DNA of 64,000 nt from Lachnoclostridium sp. UBA1308. GTDB taxonomy: Bacteria > Bacillota > Clostridia > Lachnospirales > Lachnospiraceae. The stretch lies in the NCBI GenBank assembly GCA_002307215.1, contig DBTU01000023.1, positions 1 through 64,000 of the forward strand, written 5' to 3'. The notes under the pieces were generated by a model. The model had not been told where the DNA came from. It made no database searches and saw nothing but the letters and a program-made list of their open reading frames with translations. Shown one piece after another: positions 17,474 to 26,800 of this stretch. The position numbers were made by a program, and so were the translations under genes. Position 1 is the first letter of the stretch, and every line of letters begins with the position of its first letter.

Positions 17474-17526
17474 TTGACAACCGGTGATAATAGTGGCTAT
17501 ACTGTACATAATAGGTATATACAGTA
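17474..17526 (+). promoter_or_regulatory. Promoter and YtrA-type operator of the GntR-ABC operon
   Basis: TTGACA (17474-17479), 18-nt spacer, TATACT (17498-17503). An inverted repeat TACTGTA (17500-17506)/TACAGTA (17520-17526) overlaps the -10 and the start site. YtrA-subfamily regulators bind inverted repeats of this kind at their own promoters, so autorepression by the product of 17554-17937 is likely. Confidence 0.75.
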
Positions 17527-17553
17527 AGAAAAAAAGAGAAAGGCGGTGCTGCT

Positions 17554-17937
17554 TTGAAGATTATAATATCTAACAGCTCCGGTCTGCCAATCTATGAGCA
17601 GATTAAGGAACAAATAAAATCGGCAATCTTAAGCGGTACTCTCACGGAGGGGGAGGCGCTACCTTCGATACGGCTTCTAGCAAGGGACTTGAAGATAAGT
17701 GTAATTACGACAACCAGAGCATACACCGATTTAGAGCAAGAAGGATTTGTAACGAACGTTCAGGGTAAAGGATGCTATGTTCTTCCTATAAATAATGATC
17801 TCGTGAGGGAGCAGTTACTGCGTAAGATTGAGGAAGGCTTTCAGTCAGCCATGAATGCTGCTAAGACAGCTAGGATACTTCGCAAGGAACTGGAAGCAAT
17901 CTGGGAACAGATATGTGAGGAGGAAGAATATGAATAA
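17554..17937 (+). CDS. GntR-family regulator, YtrA subfamily
   Basis: 127 aa. The N-terminal winged helix (PIYEQIKEQIKSAILSGTL, LPSIRLLARDLKISVITTTR, AYTDLEQEGFVTNVQGKGCY) is followed by only a short helical tail, as is characteristic of YtrA-type GntR regulators that control an adjacent ABC transporter. The start is TTG at 17554, with AGGCGGTG 8 nt upstream. The stop overlaps the ATPase gene start by 8 nt. The operator at 17500-17526 suggests negative autoregulation of the whole operon; in relatives derepression follows cell-wall-active antibiotics, but the inducer here is unknown. Confidence 0.9.
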   Translation: MKIIISNSSGLPIYEQIKEQIKSAILSGTLTEGEALPSIRLLARDLKISVITTTRAYTDLEQEGFVTNVQGKGCYVLPINNDLVREQLLRKIEEGFQSAMNAAKTARILRKELEAIWEQICEEEEYE

Positions 17938-18817
17938 TTCTTTAGAAGTTACCGATTTATGCAAGAATTTTCGTGATTTCAACTTAAATCATATCAACTT
18001 CACGCTTCCAAGAGGGTATATCATGGGATTTATCGGGCCAAACGGTTCAGGAAAGACTACAGTAATTAAGCTGATACTGAATATGCTGAAGAAGGACCAG
18101 GGAATTATCAAGGTATTTGGGCAGGATCATATCCATCAGGAGGTTGATATCAAGGAGAATATCGGTGTTGTATTCGAAGCTCCTTATTATATACCGGATT
18201 GGAATTTGATGGATCTGGAGGCCTCAGTCAAACCCTTTTATAAAACCTGGAACAGTCACAGATATTATAGTTTGTTGAAAGACTTTGAACTTAATAAGAA
18301 CCAGAAGATTAAGACACTATCAAAAGGTATGAAACTGAAGTTTATGATTGCAGCAGCGCTGGCTCACGAAACAAAACTATTGATACTGGATGAACCGACC
18401 AGCGGACTGGATGCTGTCTCAAGAGATGAGCTGTTAGGCATTCTGGGTGACTATGTTACCTCTGAGGAAAAAAGCATCTTGTTTTCCAGCCATATTACAT
18501 CGGATCTGGAGAAAATAGCCGACTATATCACCTTCATCCATAAGGGAGAGCTTATCTATACAGGAACTAAGGATGAGCTTTTAGAGAAATACTGCGTCAT
18601 AAAGGGTGACGGTAGTAAGCTTACAGGAGAACAATACGAAACAGTAATCGGGTATACCGAGAATACTACCGGTTTTGAGGGCCTGTATCCGTTGAAAGCA
18701 CTGAGCGGTTTGTCTGCCAATATTGTAACAGATACAGCCACACTGGATGATATCATTCTGTTTACAAACAGGAACAAAGTGGCATTTAAGTGTAATACGA
18801 ATGAAAGGTTGGGTTAG
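17930..18817 (+). CDS. ABC transporter ATPase (BcrA/YtrB-like)
   Basis: 295 aa. Motifs: Walker A GPNGSGKTT, signature TLSKGMKLKFMIAAALA (the SKGM variant usual in this group), Walker B LLILDEPTSGLD and the switch in SSHITSDLEKIADYI. The C-terminal 80 residues are accessory sequence. The ATG at 17930 was chosen because GAGGAGGAAG lies just upstream inside the regulator gene. The membrane partner follows after 3 nt. The order regulator-ATPase-permease matches antibiotic-sensing or detoxification ABC systems. Confidence 0.9.
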   Translation: MNNSLEVTDLCKNFRDFNLNHINFTLPRGYIMGFIGPNGSGKTTVIKLILNMLKKDQGIIKVFGQDHIHQEVDIKENIGVVFEAPYYIPDWNLMDLEASVKPFYKTWNSHRYYSLLKDFELNKNQKIKTLSKGMKLKFMIAAALAHETKLLILDEPTSGLDAVSRDELLGILGDYVTSEEKSILFSSHITSDLEKIADYITFIHKGELIYTGTKDELLEKYCVIKGDGSKLTGEQYETVIGYTENTTGFEGLYPLKALSGLSANIVTDTATLDDIILFTNRNKVAFKCNTNERLG

Positions 18818-18820
18818 ATA

Positions 18821-19483
18821 ATGGAAAAACTGAGACATATTCTTCATTTTGATCTGATAACCACCAGAAAATCGGTTGCGATCTTATTGTCAGTGTATTT
18901 CGTTTTCGGAATATATTATGCATATTTTTTAGAAGATTTAAAGGCCGTTCCAATCTCAATCATGATCTGGGTGACTTCGCTTACCGGTCTGCCCTTTCAA
19001 TTGAATGAAAAGTACGGCGTGAATTACCTGCTTGCGACATTTCCCATTCGGCGAAAGAATATTATTCAGGGTAGGTACTTATATTCACTTCTGTTTGGTG
19101 CTATTGGAATTTCGCTTTCTGAAATCATGATCTGTATCTTGGCAAGCTTCTTTCATATTGGGTTTGACCATAGACAAATCTATTTGTCACTGTGCTTTGG
19201 GGTGTTGATATTTTCATTAATCATATCAGTTTATCTCCCCATGTACTTTTGGTTTACACATGTTCATATGCTTATGGTGTCATCTGTTTTTGTTTATTTT
19301 TTTTACATATTACTTGAGCAGTTATACTATCTCGGAATATTAAACGTGAGCATAGATACAGCCATAGTGGGACTGTGTCATTACTTTATGCTAGCAATAG
19401 CAATCATATTTCTGATATCCGCTATACTTGTGATTTGTTCATATTGTATTAGTTGCAAGTTGTTTTTAAACAAGGATATATAG
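18821..19483 (+). CDS. ABC-2 type permease
   Basis: 220 aa with about six hydrophobic helices. The loop NEKYGVNYLLATFPIRRKNI followed by IIQGRYLYSLLF is a hallmark of the ABC-2 permease group found with YtrA/BcrA-type ATPases. It begins 3 nt after the ATPase gene, so the two should form the transporter. Export of a lipid-linked or antimicrobial substrate is inferred from the family. Immediately after the stop codon lies a family 1 repeat that runs into the next gene. Confidence 0.85.
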   Translation: MEKLRHILHFDLITTRKSVAILLSVYFVFGIYYAYFLEDLKAVPISIMIWVTSLTGLPFQLNEKYGVNYLLATFPIRRKNIIQGRYLYSLLFGAIGISLSEIMICILASFFHIGFDHRQIYLSLCFGVLIFSLIISVYLPMYFWFTHVHMLMVSSVFVYFFYILLEQLYYLGILNVSIDTAIVGLCHYFMLAIAIIFLISAILVICSYCISCKLFLNKDI

Positions 19484-19486
19484 CCG

Positions 19487-19592
19487 GTGTGACGATGTTA
19501 TTTACGCACGTAAATTTGTGCCTGCGCAGTGAATAAATCTCAGATTCTCTTGCGAAAAATTTGCAGGTTGTGAAGAAAGGTAAGGTTATTTT
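19487..19592 (+). repeat. Dispersed structured element, family 1, copy C
   Basis: It starts 3 nt after the permease stop with GTGTGACGATG, then hairpin ATTTAC/GTAAAT, then AAATTTGTGCCTGCGCAG and, about 40 nt later, TTTGCAGGTTGTGAAGAAAGG followed by AAGGTTATTTT and the ATG of the next gene. The last 35 nt match copy E at 62248-62280 almost base for base, so the element includes the ribosome-binding region. Confidence 0.7.
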
Positions 19593-20378
19593 ATGAGAAA
19601 ATTGTTAACAGCTATATTAATTATCTGCCTACTGATCGGTATTCCATTAATGATCATAGACCGGATAGATACGGGGAATGGTACCTTTAAGATACCAAGC
19701 GGGTATAAAAAGATTAAAATTGATCTTCAGGAAAAGGTTAGAAAAAATGAATTGATTTACGAAAAGGAGTTGAAAGTTCCGACGAGGGTCAATATTATGG
19801 TTCAGTGTGACTCTGATTCAAAAAGCTTCCTCCATGTCTCGAGTGAGAAGAAGATACTTGGCAACAGTAAAAAGGAAGAGGATTATCAGATTAATAAATT
19901 GACAGGGAATTCCTCGATGTCTATGACTTACATCCTGCAGCCGGGTAAATATTCAATAACCATAACGAATCCGAAGGTAGAAGGTACCGTCATGCTGGGA
20001 TATAATGAGAAGGCAGTAGAAACCTCTGAATATGAAAGATTAAGCAAGATTGACAGCGGTGATCTCAATAATCCTCCGGAGGGGTACGAGAAAGTTTATA
20101 GTGCCGATCTGTCCGGATTGAACTGCAAGCAGGAAGGTGTCTACACTCTGACACTTGACCGTACACAAAAAATCGGTATTTCGGTTTATACAAATACAAC
20201 CAAGGGGAATGTATCTGTCGATTTTATAGGCGATAGCAGTAACTTTACTGGATTAGTTTATCCGGGAATTTCAAATATCTGTGATCAACTGATTACAACC
20301 CAGACGAAAGGAACCTATGTATTTAAGTTGAACTGTGAAGATGCTGATGGGCAGGTTGTAATTTATATGAAGAAATAG
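19593..20378 (+). CDS. Membrane-anchored protein of unknown function
   Basis: 261 aa. An N-terminal helix (residues about 4-22, LTAILIICLLIGIPLMI) serves as anchor or uncleaved signal. Two similar extracytoplasmic halves follow, each a beta-rich segment of roughly 100 residues. The first contains KVPTRVNIMVQCDSD and LQPGKYSITITNPKVEGTVM; the second contains YTLTLDRTQKIGISVYTNTT and GTYVFKLNCEDADGQVVIY. This suggests a duplicated domain that I do not recognise by name. The gene follows the ABC pair, separated by a family 1 element; whether it is co-regulated is unclear. Confidence 0.7.
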   Translation: MRKLLTAILIICLLIGIPLMIIDRIDTGNGTFKIPSGYKKIKIDLQEKVRKNELIYEKELKVPTRVNIMVQCDSDSKSFLHVSSEKKILGNSKKEEDYQINKLTGNSSMSMTYILQPGKYSITITNPKVEGTVMLGYNEKAVETSEYERLSKIDSGDLNNPPEGYEKVYSADLSGLNCKQEGVYTLTLDRTQKIGISVYTNTTKGNVSVDFIGDSSNFTGLVYPGISNICDQLITTQTKGTYVFKLNCEDADGQVVIYMKK

Positions 20379-20672
20379 AAGAAAAGATTTGTACCGGAGC
20401 GGGTGGCCGAATCTGAATTAGTGGGAATTATTGATAAGCATAATTTACACCCCTGATTTGAGAGCCGCCGAAGGCGGCACATGGGAGCTAGTGTGAAAAT
20501 AGTCTCACAAAAATCATGTGAGCCATTAGGAATATAAAAATGAATTCCATCGGAAATTCATTTTTATATTCTACATATCTTAATATTGTGTTTCTAATCC
20601 AATGCAGGTATGTTTAGTTAATGTGAAATGAAAAACAATTTCACACTTCGAAGGGGAGGCAGTTGGGTTAAT
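20379..20672 (+). repeat. Cluster of hairpins with degenerate family 1 elements (copy D)
   Basis: The 294-bp gap holds no gene. Going right: a degraded 5' hairpin (GAATTATTGATAAGCATAAT, about 20425), GCCGCC-GAA-GGCGGC (about 20463-20477), CTCACA/TGTGAG (about 20503-20522), a near-perfect 18-bp palindrome (about 20531-20570, AATGAATTCC arm) that may terminate transcription, then AATGCAGGTATGTT and a second family 1 5' hairpin GTGAAAT/ATTTCAC ending CACACTTCGAAGGGGAGG. The last hairpin is nearly identical to that of copy A. Confidence 0.6.
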
Positions 20673-21638
20673 ATGAAAGCAGTATATGTATCAACAAAAC
20701 AGGCTAATCTGATGCTTTTAGCAGTTTCATTACTTATTCTAATTGGCAGTAGCTTCCTTTTGCCGGTTCTTGGGATAGGATGTAATCTATGGGTCAATGA
20801 ATTACTTTGGATTTTAACGCCTGTTCTGATTGTTTCCGGGTGTATGAAGCTACCGGTTAAAAAAATATTTAAAATACAAAAGCCCTCAGGAAGAAATGTG
20901 GGTATCGGAATGTTGTCCGCAGCTTGTATGTGGCTCTTCTCCGGTTATCTTTCAAAAGGTACGCGCATTTTGCTTAATAACACGATAGGAAATATGGATA
21001 CCGGATTATCGGATGCTTCGACTAAACCGGCACAGGCATATCTGATCCTAATCGCAATGCTCTTTTTAGCACCGATTTGTGAAGAATTGCTATTCCGAGG
21101 ATTTATACTTTCAGCTTACGAAAGATACAATAAAAGGTATGGCTATGTACTGACAGCAGTACTTTTTGGAATGTTACATGTTATGAATGGGATGACAGAG
21201 GTGGTACCGGCATTTCTGGCAGGTTTGTTATTGGGATATCTGGTATACAAAACAGGAAGTATTCTTGTCTCCATGGCGGCACATATGGCATTCAATTTAA
21301 GTTCCGTTATCTTTGTGGGGGCCCTTGGTTTGAACTCACTCAGTTCTATTCCGATATGGTTCCATTTTATCGCTTTTGGAGGTCTTGCTGCTTCTATTCT
21401 CTTACTGGGAAGTATCAGAGTTCTGAAACCGGTAGAGAAGATATTAGCCGAAACAATAAAACAGGAAGATAATGATAGTACGACAGACTTATTGTTCACA
21501 ATAAAGAATGAAGACGAAGAGGAAGAAGCCCGGACAGTAGATGTATACTCTCTGGGTAGTAAAATAACCTTTGCACTGGCAGGATTATTTGTAATTATGA
21601 TTTGTGTTTTGGAAATATACCTACGAATACGCTCCTGA
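20673..21638 (+). CDS. CPBP-family intramembrane metalloprotease
   Basis: 321 aa and about eight membrane helices. The three active-site motifs of the CPBP (Abi/Rce1-like) family are intact: EELLFRGFIL (EExxxR), FGMLHVM (FxxxH) and HMAFNLSSV (HxxxN). Members are membrane proteases; some in Gram-positives protect against self-produced bacteriocins, others have housekeeping roles. The ATG at 20673 is preferred over the upstream ATG at 20628, because the latter lies inside the repeat hairpin and has no SD. GGGGAGG lies about 13 nt upstream of 20673, a somewhat long spacing. The C-terminal 70 residues form an acidic linker and one last helix. Confidence 0.87.
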   Translation: MKAVYVSTKQANLMLLAVSLLILIGSSFLLPVLGIGCNLWVNELLWILTPVLIVSGCMKLPVKKIFKIQKPSGRNVGIGMLSAACMWLFSGYLSKGTRILLNNTIGNMDTGLSDASTKPAQAYLILIAMLFLAPICEELLFRGFILSAYERYNKRYGYVLTAVLFGMLHVMNGMTEVVPAFLAGLLLGYLVYKTGSILVSMAAHMAFNLSSVIFVGALGLNSLSSIPIWFHFIAFGGLAASILLLGSIRVLKPVEKILAETIKQEDNDSTTDLLFTIKNEDEEEEARTVDVYSLGSKITFALAGLFVIMICVLEIYLRIRS

Positions 21639-21662
21639 GTTTCATGGTTATACCACAAACGC

Positions 21663-23438
21663 TCAGGTTCGGATATCAAAGGTATACCGTTTCATGGTGC
21701 TGTCAGGTGAATCCTGTGTAATAAAATCTGTTATGAATTCCGGTTCTTTATAGGAATTTATTATTTCTGACTGAAGCTGATACCCCTTCTTGTTGAGTGA
21801 CTCCTCGAGAAGGGGTAGATTATTATAAAATAGCCGTTCGGCTGCTTGATCCTCTGTATAGAATTTTGCATGAATTAAACTTTGATTCATCTGGATATGA
21901 ATATTCAGGGGACCTAAGTGATCCATATCAAGATGAAGAAGAACGCTAATGGAATCCGGTTTTTCTCTTAGTGACTTTTTGCGTGTAAATACATAGAGAT
22001 CACTGTGGATATTTCTATCCTTAAGCTGGACAGGTAGTTGAACATAGCCGAGCATTTCATTTAAATCCTTCATAAAAGTTACATTCTCCTGAAGATTTTT
22101 CATGGAGTCTCGAACTTGATGAGGAACATCCTCCTCACTGACAGCTTTTATTAATTGATTAAGCTTACTGATATCTTCCTCCAACTTTTGATAAAGTTCC
22201 TGTACCGGAGCTTTTTTTGCGATATCTTCAGGTGTTAAGGTCCATTTATCAAGAAGGGAGTTTTCTAACAGCTTGCTGTATTCCGGTGACTCCAGAAGCT
22301 TAATTGCAGTCTGTTCATTCTGTGGAAGTTTTTCTTGAATATAAGTCAGAAACTTTTGCAGGCCGAGGGCCCCGCCCTTTAGCATATCTAGGGTACCATC
22401 CGGATCGGGATAATCTTTCATATATTCCGACAGCTGAATTTGTTCGGAGGGTTTCAAAATATCTGATAAAGGAATATCTTTTCTGATTTCCTGAATAGGC
22501 TGTCCGGACGGACCCGCAGAATCAGAATTATTATATAGGAGATCAATCAGCCCGGTGTTGATTGTAAACATCTTTTTGAGAACATTTTGTAGCGGTGATA
22601 ATTCCTTCGATGGATCGTCTGCCAAAGCTTTGGGATCACCAGGAAGAGGGATTTCTGTAGTTTGTGGTTTTTGATCTGTTGTAGGCGGTAGCAGTTCGGT
22701 GCTTTTATTTGGAATAGTTGAATTGATCTGCAAATTCGAAGTAACATCCGTATTCTCTATTTGCATATGCCCAAGATCAGGCAGGAGCTTCGATATATTT
22801 CCAGTGATTGTGCGAATATCATTTATAAGTTTATTCGTCCCGTTTTGATATAACTCAAACTGTTTGATATTTTCCGGTGTCATGGGGATATTATTCTTAT
22901 GCATCAATACTAATGTCATTGGTGTAGTATCTCGGTTGATATGAGATTGTTTGATTAGAGCTTGAAGTGTATTCTTATCTACGGGCATATTCTGGTTTAA
23001 TAATTCCTGTACAATTGCCTTTGTTTTATCTGTAACCGGAAGATTTGAGGCCGTCAATGCTTTCAATATCAGCATATCGGACATTGCCGCCTTATCCTCC
23101 GGAATATATTTAAGCACAAGACTGTCGGACATCCCTTGCGTAACCTGAAAGCTGGCCTCTTGACCAATGGATAGTGGAATATCACCCGAAAGCTTAGCGG
23201 TAACGACCTGATTTCCGGGCTCCAATCGTATCTGAACTTCATTGTAACGATGATCTATAATCTGTCCCCTGATTGTCTGTCCATCCCTTAGTCCGAGTTG
23301 TTTCATGCTTTGTTCGGAGAAAGCCTGTTTTTCGTTTATGTGAGTGTCATCCTTAACCGTATTTTTATCCGAGGGCAAACGTGATATTCCTGTTTTAACC
23401 GTTTTATAACGAGATAAAGATGATTGATTGATATCCAT
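21663..23438 (-). CDS. FliK-like flagellar hook-length control protein
   Basis: 591 aa. The C-terminal region (about residues 470-570) resembles the Flg_hook domain of FliK: LPVQLKDRNIHSDLYVFTRK, then LHLDMDHLGPLNIHIQMNQS and YNNLPLLEESLNKKGYQL. The N-terminal two thirds are Gln/Pro/Ser/Thr-rich and variable, also as in FliK, which is secreted and acts as the ruler for hook length. The SD AAGGAG is clear. A sigma-28-like promoter lies upstream on the same strand (23500-23527), supporting a flagellar role. The gene is isolated from other flagellar genes, so it may be a second FliK-like protein. It converges with the CPBP gene. Confidence 0.7.
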   Translation of the reverse strand: MDINQSSLSRYKTVKTGISRLPSDKNTVKDDTHINEKQAFSEQSMKQLGLRDGQTIRGQIIDHRYNEVQIRLEPGNQVVTAKLSGDIPLSIGQEASFQVTQGMSDSLVLKYIPEDKAAMSDMLILKALTASNLPVTDKTKAIVQELLNQNMPVDKNTLQALIKQSHINRDTTPMTLVLMHKNNIPMTPENIKQFELYQNGTNKLINDIRTITGNISKLLPDLGHMQIENTDVTSNLQINSTIPNKSTELLPPTTDQKPQTTEIPLPGDPKALADDPSKELSPLQNVLKKMFTINTGLIDLLYNNSDSAGPSGQPIQEIRKDIPLSDILKPSEQIQLSEYMKDYPDPDGTLDMLKGGALGLQKFLTYIQEKLPQNEQTAIKLLESPEYSKLLENSLLDKWTLTPEDIAKKAPVQELYQKLEEDISKLNQLIKAVSEEDVPHQVRDSMKNLQENVTFMKDLNEMLGYVQLPVQLKDRNIHSDLYVFTRKKSLREKPDSISVLLHLDMDHLGPLNIHIQMNQSLIHAKFYTEDQAAERLFYNNLPLLEESLNKKGYQLQSEIINSYKEPEFITDFITQDSPDSTMKRYTFDIRT

Positions 23439-23499
23439 AGGAAGCTCCTTTTCAAAATACTATGATTTTATTGATAAACAGGGTTATATTTTACCTATT

Positions 23500-23527
23500 A
23501 TATCGACGTCTTTCTGAAATTAGTTTA
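23500..23527 (-). promoter_or_regulatory. Sigma-28 (SigD)-like promoter of the FliK-like gene
   Basis: On the minus strand TAAA (complement of 23524-23527), 16-nt spacer, GTCGATAT (complement of 23500-23507). The SigD consensus is TAAA-N15-GCCGATAT, so only one base of the -10 differs. It points into the gene starting at 23438. Confidence 0.65.
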
Positions 23528-23548
23528 ACCCTATAGAAAAGTTATATC

Positions 23549-23598
23549 AACTTAATAATATTAAGTTTCGACATATTAATACCTTATTATATAAGGTA
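23549..23598. promoter_or_regulatory. Two tandem 19-bp palindromes (operator candidates)
   Basis: AACTTAATAATATTAAGTT (23549-23567) is a perfect 9+1+9 palindrome and TACCTTATTATATAAGGTA (23580-23598) a perfect 8+3+8 one. Their centres are 31 bp apart, about three helical turns, and 12 of 17 core positions agree. They sit between the divergent FliK-like and gltB promoters. The binding protein is unknown. Confidence 0.55.
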
Positions 23599-23656
23599 AA
23601 ACAGATTAATAATTTAATAAAATAATTATTTTCCACATTTATTCTGAAAAACATAC

Positions 23657-23685
23657 TTGTATTTCATAACATTATGTATTATAAT
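23657..23685 (+). promoter_or_regulatory. Sigma-A promoter of gltBD
   Basis: TTGTAT (23657-23662), 17-nt spacer, perfect TATAAT (23680-23685); the gltB start is 117 nt further on. Two palindromes lie about 60-110 bp upstream of the -35. Confidence 0.7.
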
Positions 23686-23801
23686 CAACACGATAAAACA
23701 AGGGCGTTTTAGGCTGTGCAAGGCGTAGTCTAGGGTGCTTTCTTTTTTTCTGCCATATAAAACAAAATTAATATTATATAATCATAGAAAGAGGAGTGTA
23801 T

Positions 23802-26800
23802 ATGAAGAAAAACATCAGAGAGGAAATTACACAAGTTCCGCAAGGACTTTATGATCCCCGATTTGAACATGATAACTGCGGTATCGGTGCAGTTGTACAA
23901 ATGAAGGGAATTAAAACCCATGGAACAGTGGAAAATGCTTTAAAAATAGTTGAGAATTTGGAACACCGTGCAGGTAAGGATGCAGAAGGTAAAACCGGTG
24001 ACGGTGTAGGAATTCTTCTTCAGATATCCCATAAATTTTTTGCAAAGGTTACGAAGCCGCTTGGCATTGAACTTGGGGGAGAACGCGATTACGGAGTAGG
24101 TATGTTTTTCTTTCCGCAAGAGGAGCTTAGACGTAACCAGGCAAAGAAGATGTTTGAAATAATAGTTGAGAAGGAAGGAATGAAACTTCTGGGTTGGAGG
24201 GAAGTTCCCATCAGACCCCAGATATTAGGCGAAAGAGCAGTCTCTTGTATGCCGCATATCATGCAGTGCTTTATTAAGAGACCTTCTAATGTAGCTAAGG
24301 GCATTGATTTTGATAGAAAGCTTTATATTGCAAGAAGATGCTTTGAACAGAGCAATGACAATACTTATGTTGTATCCTTATCAAGTCGAACCATCGTTTA
24401 TAAGGGTATGTTTTTAGTAGAACAATTACGTCTCTTCTTTGAAGATTTGCAGGATAAAGCTTATGAGAGCGCTATCGCCATCGTTCATTCCAGATTCTCT
24501 ACCAATACAAATCCCAGCTGGCAGAGAGCCCATCCCAACCGTCTGATTGTTCATAACGGTGAAATTAATACCATCCGCGGTAATGTGGATAAGATGTTAG
24601 CCCGCGAGGAAACTATGGAATCAGAGCATCTGAAGGGAGAACTTCATAAGGTACTTCCGGTTGTTAATGTGGAAGGCTCTGACTCTGCAATGCTTGATAA
24701 TACACTGGAATTTTTAATTATGAGTGGGATGGATCTTCCGCTTGCAGTCATGATAACCATTCCGGAGCCTTGGAGCAGTGCTTCCGCCATGAGTAGTGAG
24801 AAGCGTGATTTCTATCAATACTATGCCACAATGATGGAGCCTTGGGACGGACCCGCATCCATTCTTTTCTCCGACGGAGATATCATGGGTGCCATCCTAG
24901 ACCGTAACGGTCTGAGACCTTCCCGTTACTATGTAACGAGTGATGACTATCTGATTCTTTCCTCCGAAGTAGGCGTTATGGATATTGCACCGGAAAATAT
25001 CATTAAAAAAGAGAGATTGCGTCCGGGTAAGATGCTCCTTGTAGATACCATCAAGGGAAGCCTGATTGATGACGAGGATTTAAAGAACAGTTATGCAAAG
25101 AGCCAACCTTACGGTGAATGGCTGGATCAGAATCTGATCAAGCTTAAGGAGCTTAAGATCCCGAATAAAAAAGTTGTGGAATATAGTGATGAAGAGCGTT
25201 CCAGACTTCAGAAGGCCTTTGGTTATTCCTATGAGGACTATAAGACAACTATCCTTCCGATGGCAGCAACCGGAATGGAAGCAACAGCGGCTATGGGTGT
25301 TGACTCTCCGCTGCCGGTTCTATCGAAGAAAAATCCTCCGTTATTTAACTATTTCAAGCAATTGTTTGCACAGGTAACCAATCCTCCGATTGATTCTATC
25401 CGTGAGGAAATCGTAACCTCGACCTCCGTATATATCGGGGAGGACGGTAATATTCTCGAAGAGAAGGCTGACAACTGCAATGTACTTAAAATAACCAACC
25501 CGATTTTAACAAATACGGATTTATTAAAGATTAAACATATGAAAAAACCCGGTTATAAGGTAGAGGTTCTTCCTATGGTTTACTATAAGAATACCTCCCT
25601 GGAGAGAGCAATTGATCATCTTTGTCTGGAGGCTGATCGTGCTTACAAAGAGGGAGCCAATATCCTCATTCTATCCGACCGTGGTGTAGATGAAAATCAT
25701 ATTGCAATTCCTTCCTTACTTGCGGTGTCTGCACTTCAGCAGCATCTGGTTCGTACCAGAAAGAGAACAGCCCTGGCAATGATAGTTGAGAGCGCTGATC
25801 CAAGGGATGTACATCATTTTGCATGTCTGCTGGGCTTTGGCGCCTGCGCAGTTAACCCGTACCTTGCACAGGAAACAATCCGACAGTTGATTGATAATAA
25901 AATGTTGGACAAGGATTATTATGCAGCGGTAGATGATTATAACCATGCGGTATTACACGGTATTGTAAAAATCGCTTCTAAGATGGGAATATCTACAATT
26001 CAATCCTATCAGGGCTCGAAAATATTTGAAGCAATCGGTATCAGTAAGAAAGTTATTGATAAATACTTTACCGGTACAGTAAGTCGTATCAGTGGTATTA
26101 CGCTTAAGGAGATGGAGAAGCAGCAGGATGAGCTTCATTCCATGGCCTTTGATCCGCTTGGCCTAAACGTTGACTTAACGATGGACAGTGCAGGCTCCCA
26201 TAAGATGAGAAGCGGGAAAGAAGAGCATCTGTACAATCCGAAAACAATACATTTACTTCAACAGTCAACCAGAACGGGTAATTATGAGATGTTTAAGGAG
26301 TATTCGAAGGAAGTTACAACCGAGCAGGAACGGGTTAACTTAAGAGGTTTGCTCGAAATGAAATATCCTGATAACGGTGTTTCCCTTGACGAAGTAGAAA
26401 GTGTAGAACATATTGTAAAACGCTTCAAGACAGGTGCAATGTCCTATGGTTCCATTTCTCAGGAAGCACATGAGACAATGGCAATTGCAATGAACCATCT
26501 TGGCGGTAAATCCAATAGCGGTGAAGGCGGCGAGAGCTTAGACCGCCTTAAGATAGGTGAAGATGGATTGAATAAGTGCTCTGCAATCAAGCAGGTTGCT
26601 TCCGGCAGATTTGGTGTTACCAGCGAATATCTGGTAAGTGCTAAGGAAATTCAGATTAAGATGGCACAGGGTGCAAAGCCCGGCGAAGGCGGACAGCTTC
26701 CGGCAGAAAAGGTATATCCTTGGGTTGCAAAGACAAGACATTCGACCCCCGGTGTAGGATTAATCTCACCGCCACCTCATCATGATATCTATTCCATTGA

